Shown: positions 63,749 through 64,000 of the stretch, one piece after another
Numbering within the stretch: the stretch's first letter is position 1
How the letters are laid out: each line of letters begins with the position of its first letter
NCBI RefSeq assembly: GCF_031458175.1
Contig: NZ_JAVDXX010000001.1
Location: 372,001-436,000, forward strand
Direction: 5' to 3'
Source: Pseudoglutamicibacter albus
Lineage (GTDB): Bacteria > Actinomycetota > Actinomycetes > Actinomycetales > Micrococcaceae
DNA: 64,000 nt
The notes under the pieces: model-generated
Seen by the model: only the letters and a program-made list of their open reading frames with translations
Database searches by the model: none
What the model was told of the DNA's origin: nothing
Program-made: the position numbers and the translations under genes

Positions 63749-64000
63749 ATGCAGAAATTCGAATCCCTTGACGTAGAGGTCCGCGAAGACTTCGGTAAGG
63801 GTTCGGCACGGCGCGCACGCCGCGACGGCCAGATCCCAGCTGTTGTTTACGGCCACGGCTCCGAGCCAGAGCACCTGCTGCTCCCATCGCACCAGACCAC
63901 CCTGGCTGTCCGCCAGCCGAACGCTATTCTGTCCCTCAAGGTCGCAGGCGATGAGCGCCTCGTCATGGTGAAGGACATCCAGCGCCACCCACTGCGCCAG
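63749..64000 (+). CDS. rplY: 50S ribosomal protein L25/general stress protein Ctc (N-terminal part)
   Basis: Binds 5S rRNA in the large subunit; the longer Ctc form is stress-linked. The first 84 residues are in the window and the gene runs off the right edge. The start VEVREDFGKGSARRARRDGQIPAVVYGHG is typical of L25/Ctc, followed by HLLLPSHQTTLAVRQPNAILSL. AGGAG lies 10 nt before the ATG. The family's usual next gene is pth (bacterial peptidyl-tRNA hydrolase), which would be just outside. Confidence 0.95.
   Translation, partial: MQKFESLDVEVREDFGKGSARRARRDGQIPAVVYGHGSEPEHLLLPSHQTTLAVRQPNAILSLKVAGDERLVMVKDIQRHPLRQ

Overview
The window is a stretch of ordinary chromosome from a high-GC Gram-positive bacterium of the phylum Actinobacteria, most likely order Micrococcales and Micrococcaceae-like. 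The markers are a mycothiol S-conjugate amidase, a WhiB regulator, a resuscitation-promoting factor, DUF501, DUF3499, DUF4307, DUF5719 and TIGR03089 families, and the whiB/glycosyltransferase and manA/purE/purK neighbourhoods. I cannot name a genus. I see no insertion sequence, prophage, CRISPR array or plasmid gene. Layout: 1-12 kb holds the 3' end of trpS, a 2H phosphoesterase, the sdhCDAB operon (minus strand), manC, an M20 amidohydrolase, a DedA protein, mazG, eno, a DivIC/FtsB-like protein and DUF501. 12-20 kb holds ppx, a type II NADH dehydrogenase, an unusual tRNA with a UAA anticodon directly followed by a PTH2-type peptidyl-tRNA hydrolase, a Bax-inhibitor-1 protein, an AI-2E family protein, threonine ammonia-lyase and greA. 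20-30 kb holds DUF4307, mca, a small membrane protein, a cis-prenyltransferase, an orphan prepilin peptidase, fumC with a beta-carbonic anhydrase, DUF4245, a DUF485/actP acetate-uptake pair and a BCCT transporter. 30-39 kb holds glpX, manA, an LCP-family gene broken by an amber codon, purE, purK, gtrA and TIGR03089. 39-51 kb is the whiB cluster: WhiB, a very large GT2 glycosyltransferase, DUF5719, a zincin-like protein, DUF3499, a DUF1461 protein, an acyl-CoA synthetase, a protein O-mannosyltransferase and rsmI. 51-64 kb holds gabD, tatD, an RpfB-like factor, ksgA, ispE, an ABC-F ATPase, a class I amidotransferase, tRNA-Gln, glmU, prs and the start of rplY. Themes: central carbon metabolism (sdh, fumC, eno, glpX, actP, ndh, gabD), mannose supply and use (manA, manC, O-mannosyltransferase, GT2), cell envelope (LCP, Rpf, glmU, cis-prenyltransferase, DivIC) and translation (trpS, ksgA, rsmI, rplY, two tRNAs, PTH2). 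The observations most worth following are: a class I-shaped tRNA carrying a UAA anticodon, whose 3' end lies one base from the GTG start of a PTH2 gene; an in-frame TAG at the LCP catalytic motif; a probable CTG start, overlapping the whiB stop, for the large glycosyltransferase; a TAnnnT hexamer 6-7 nt before the start codon of at least a dozen genes, which looks like widespread leaderless transcription; a long structured leader before rplY; and a good Crp/GlxR-type operator before the acetate permease genes. Starts were chosen by eye from Shine-Dalgarno or -10 signals and family alignment from memory; no database search was run.
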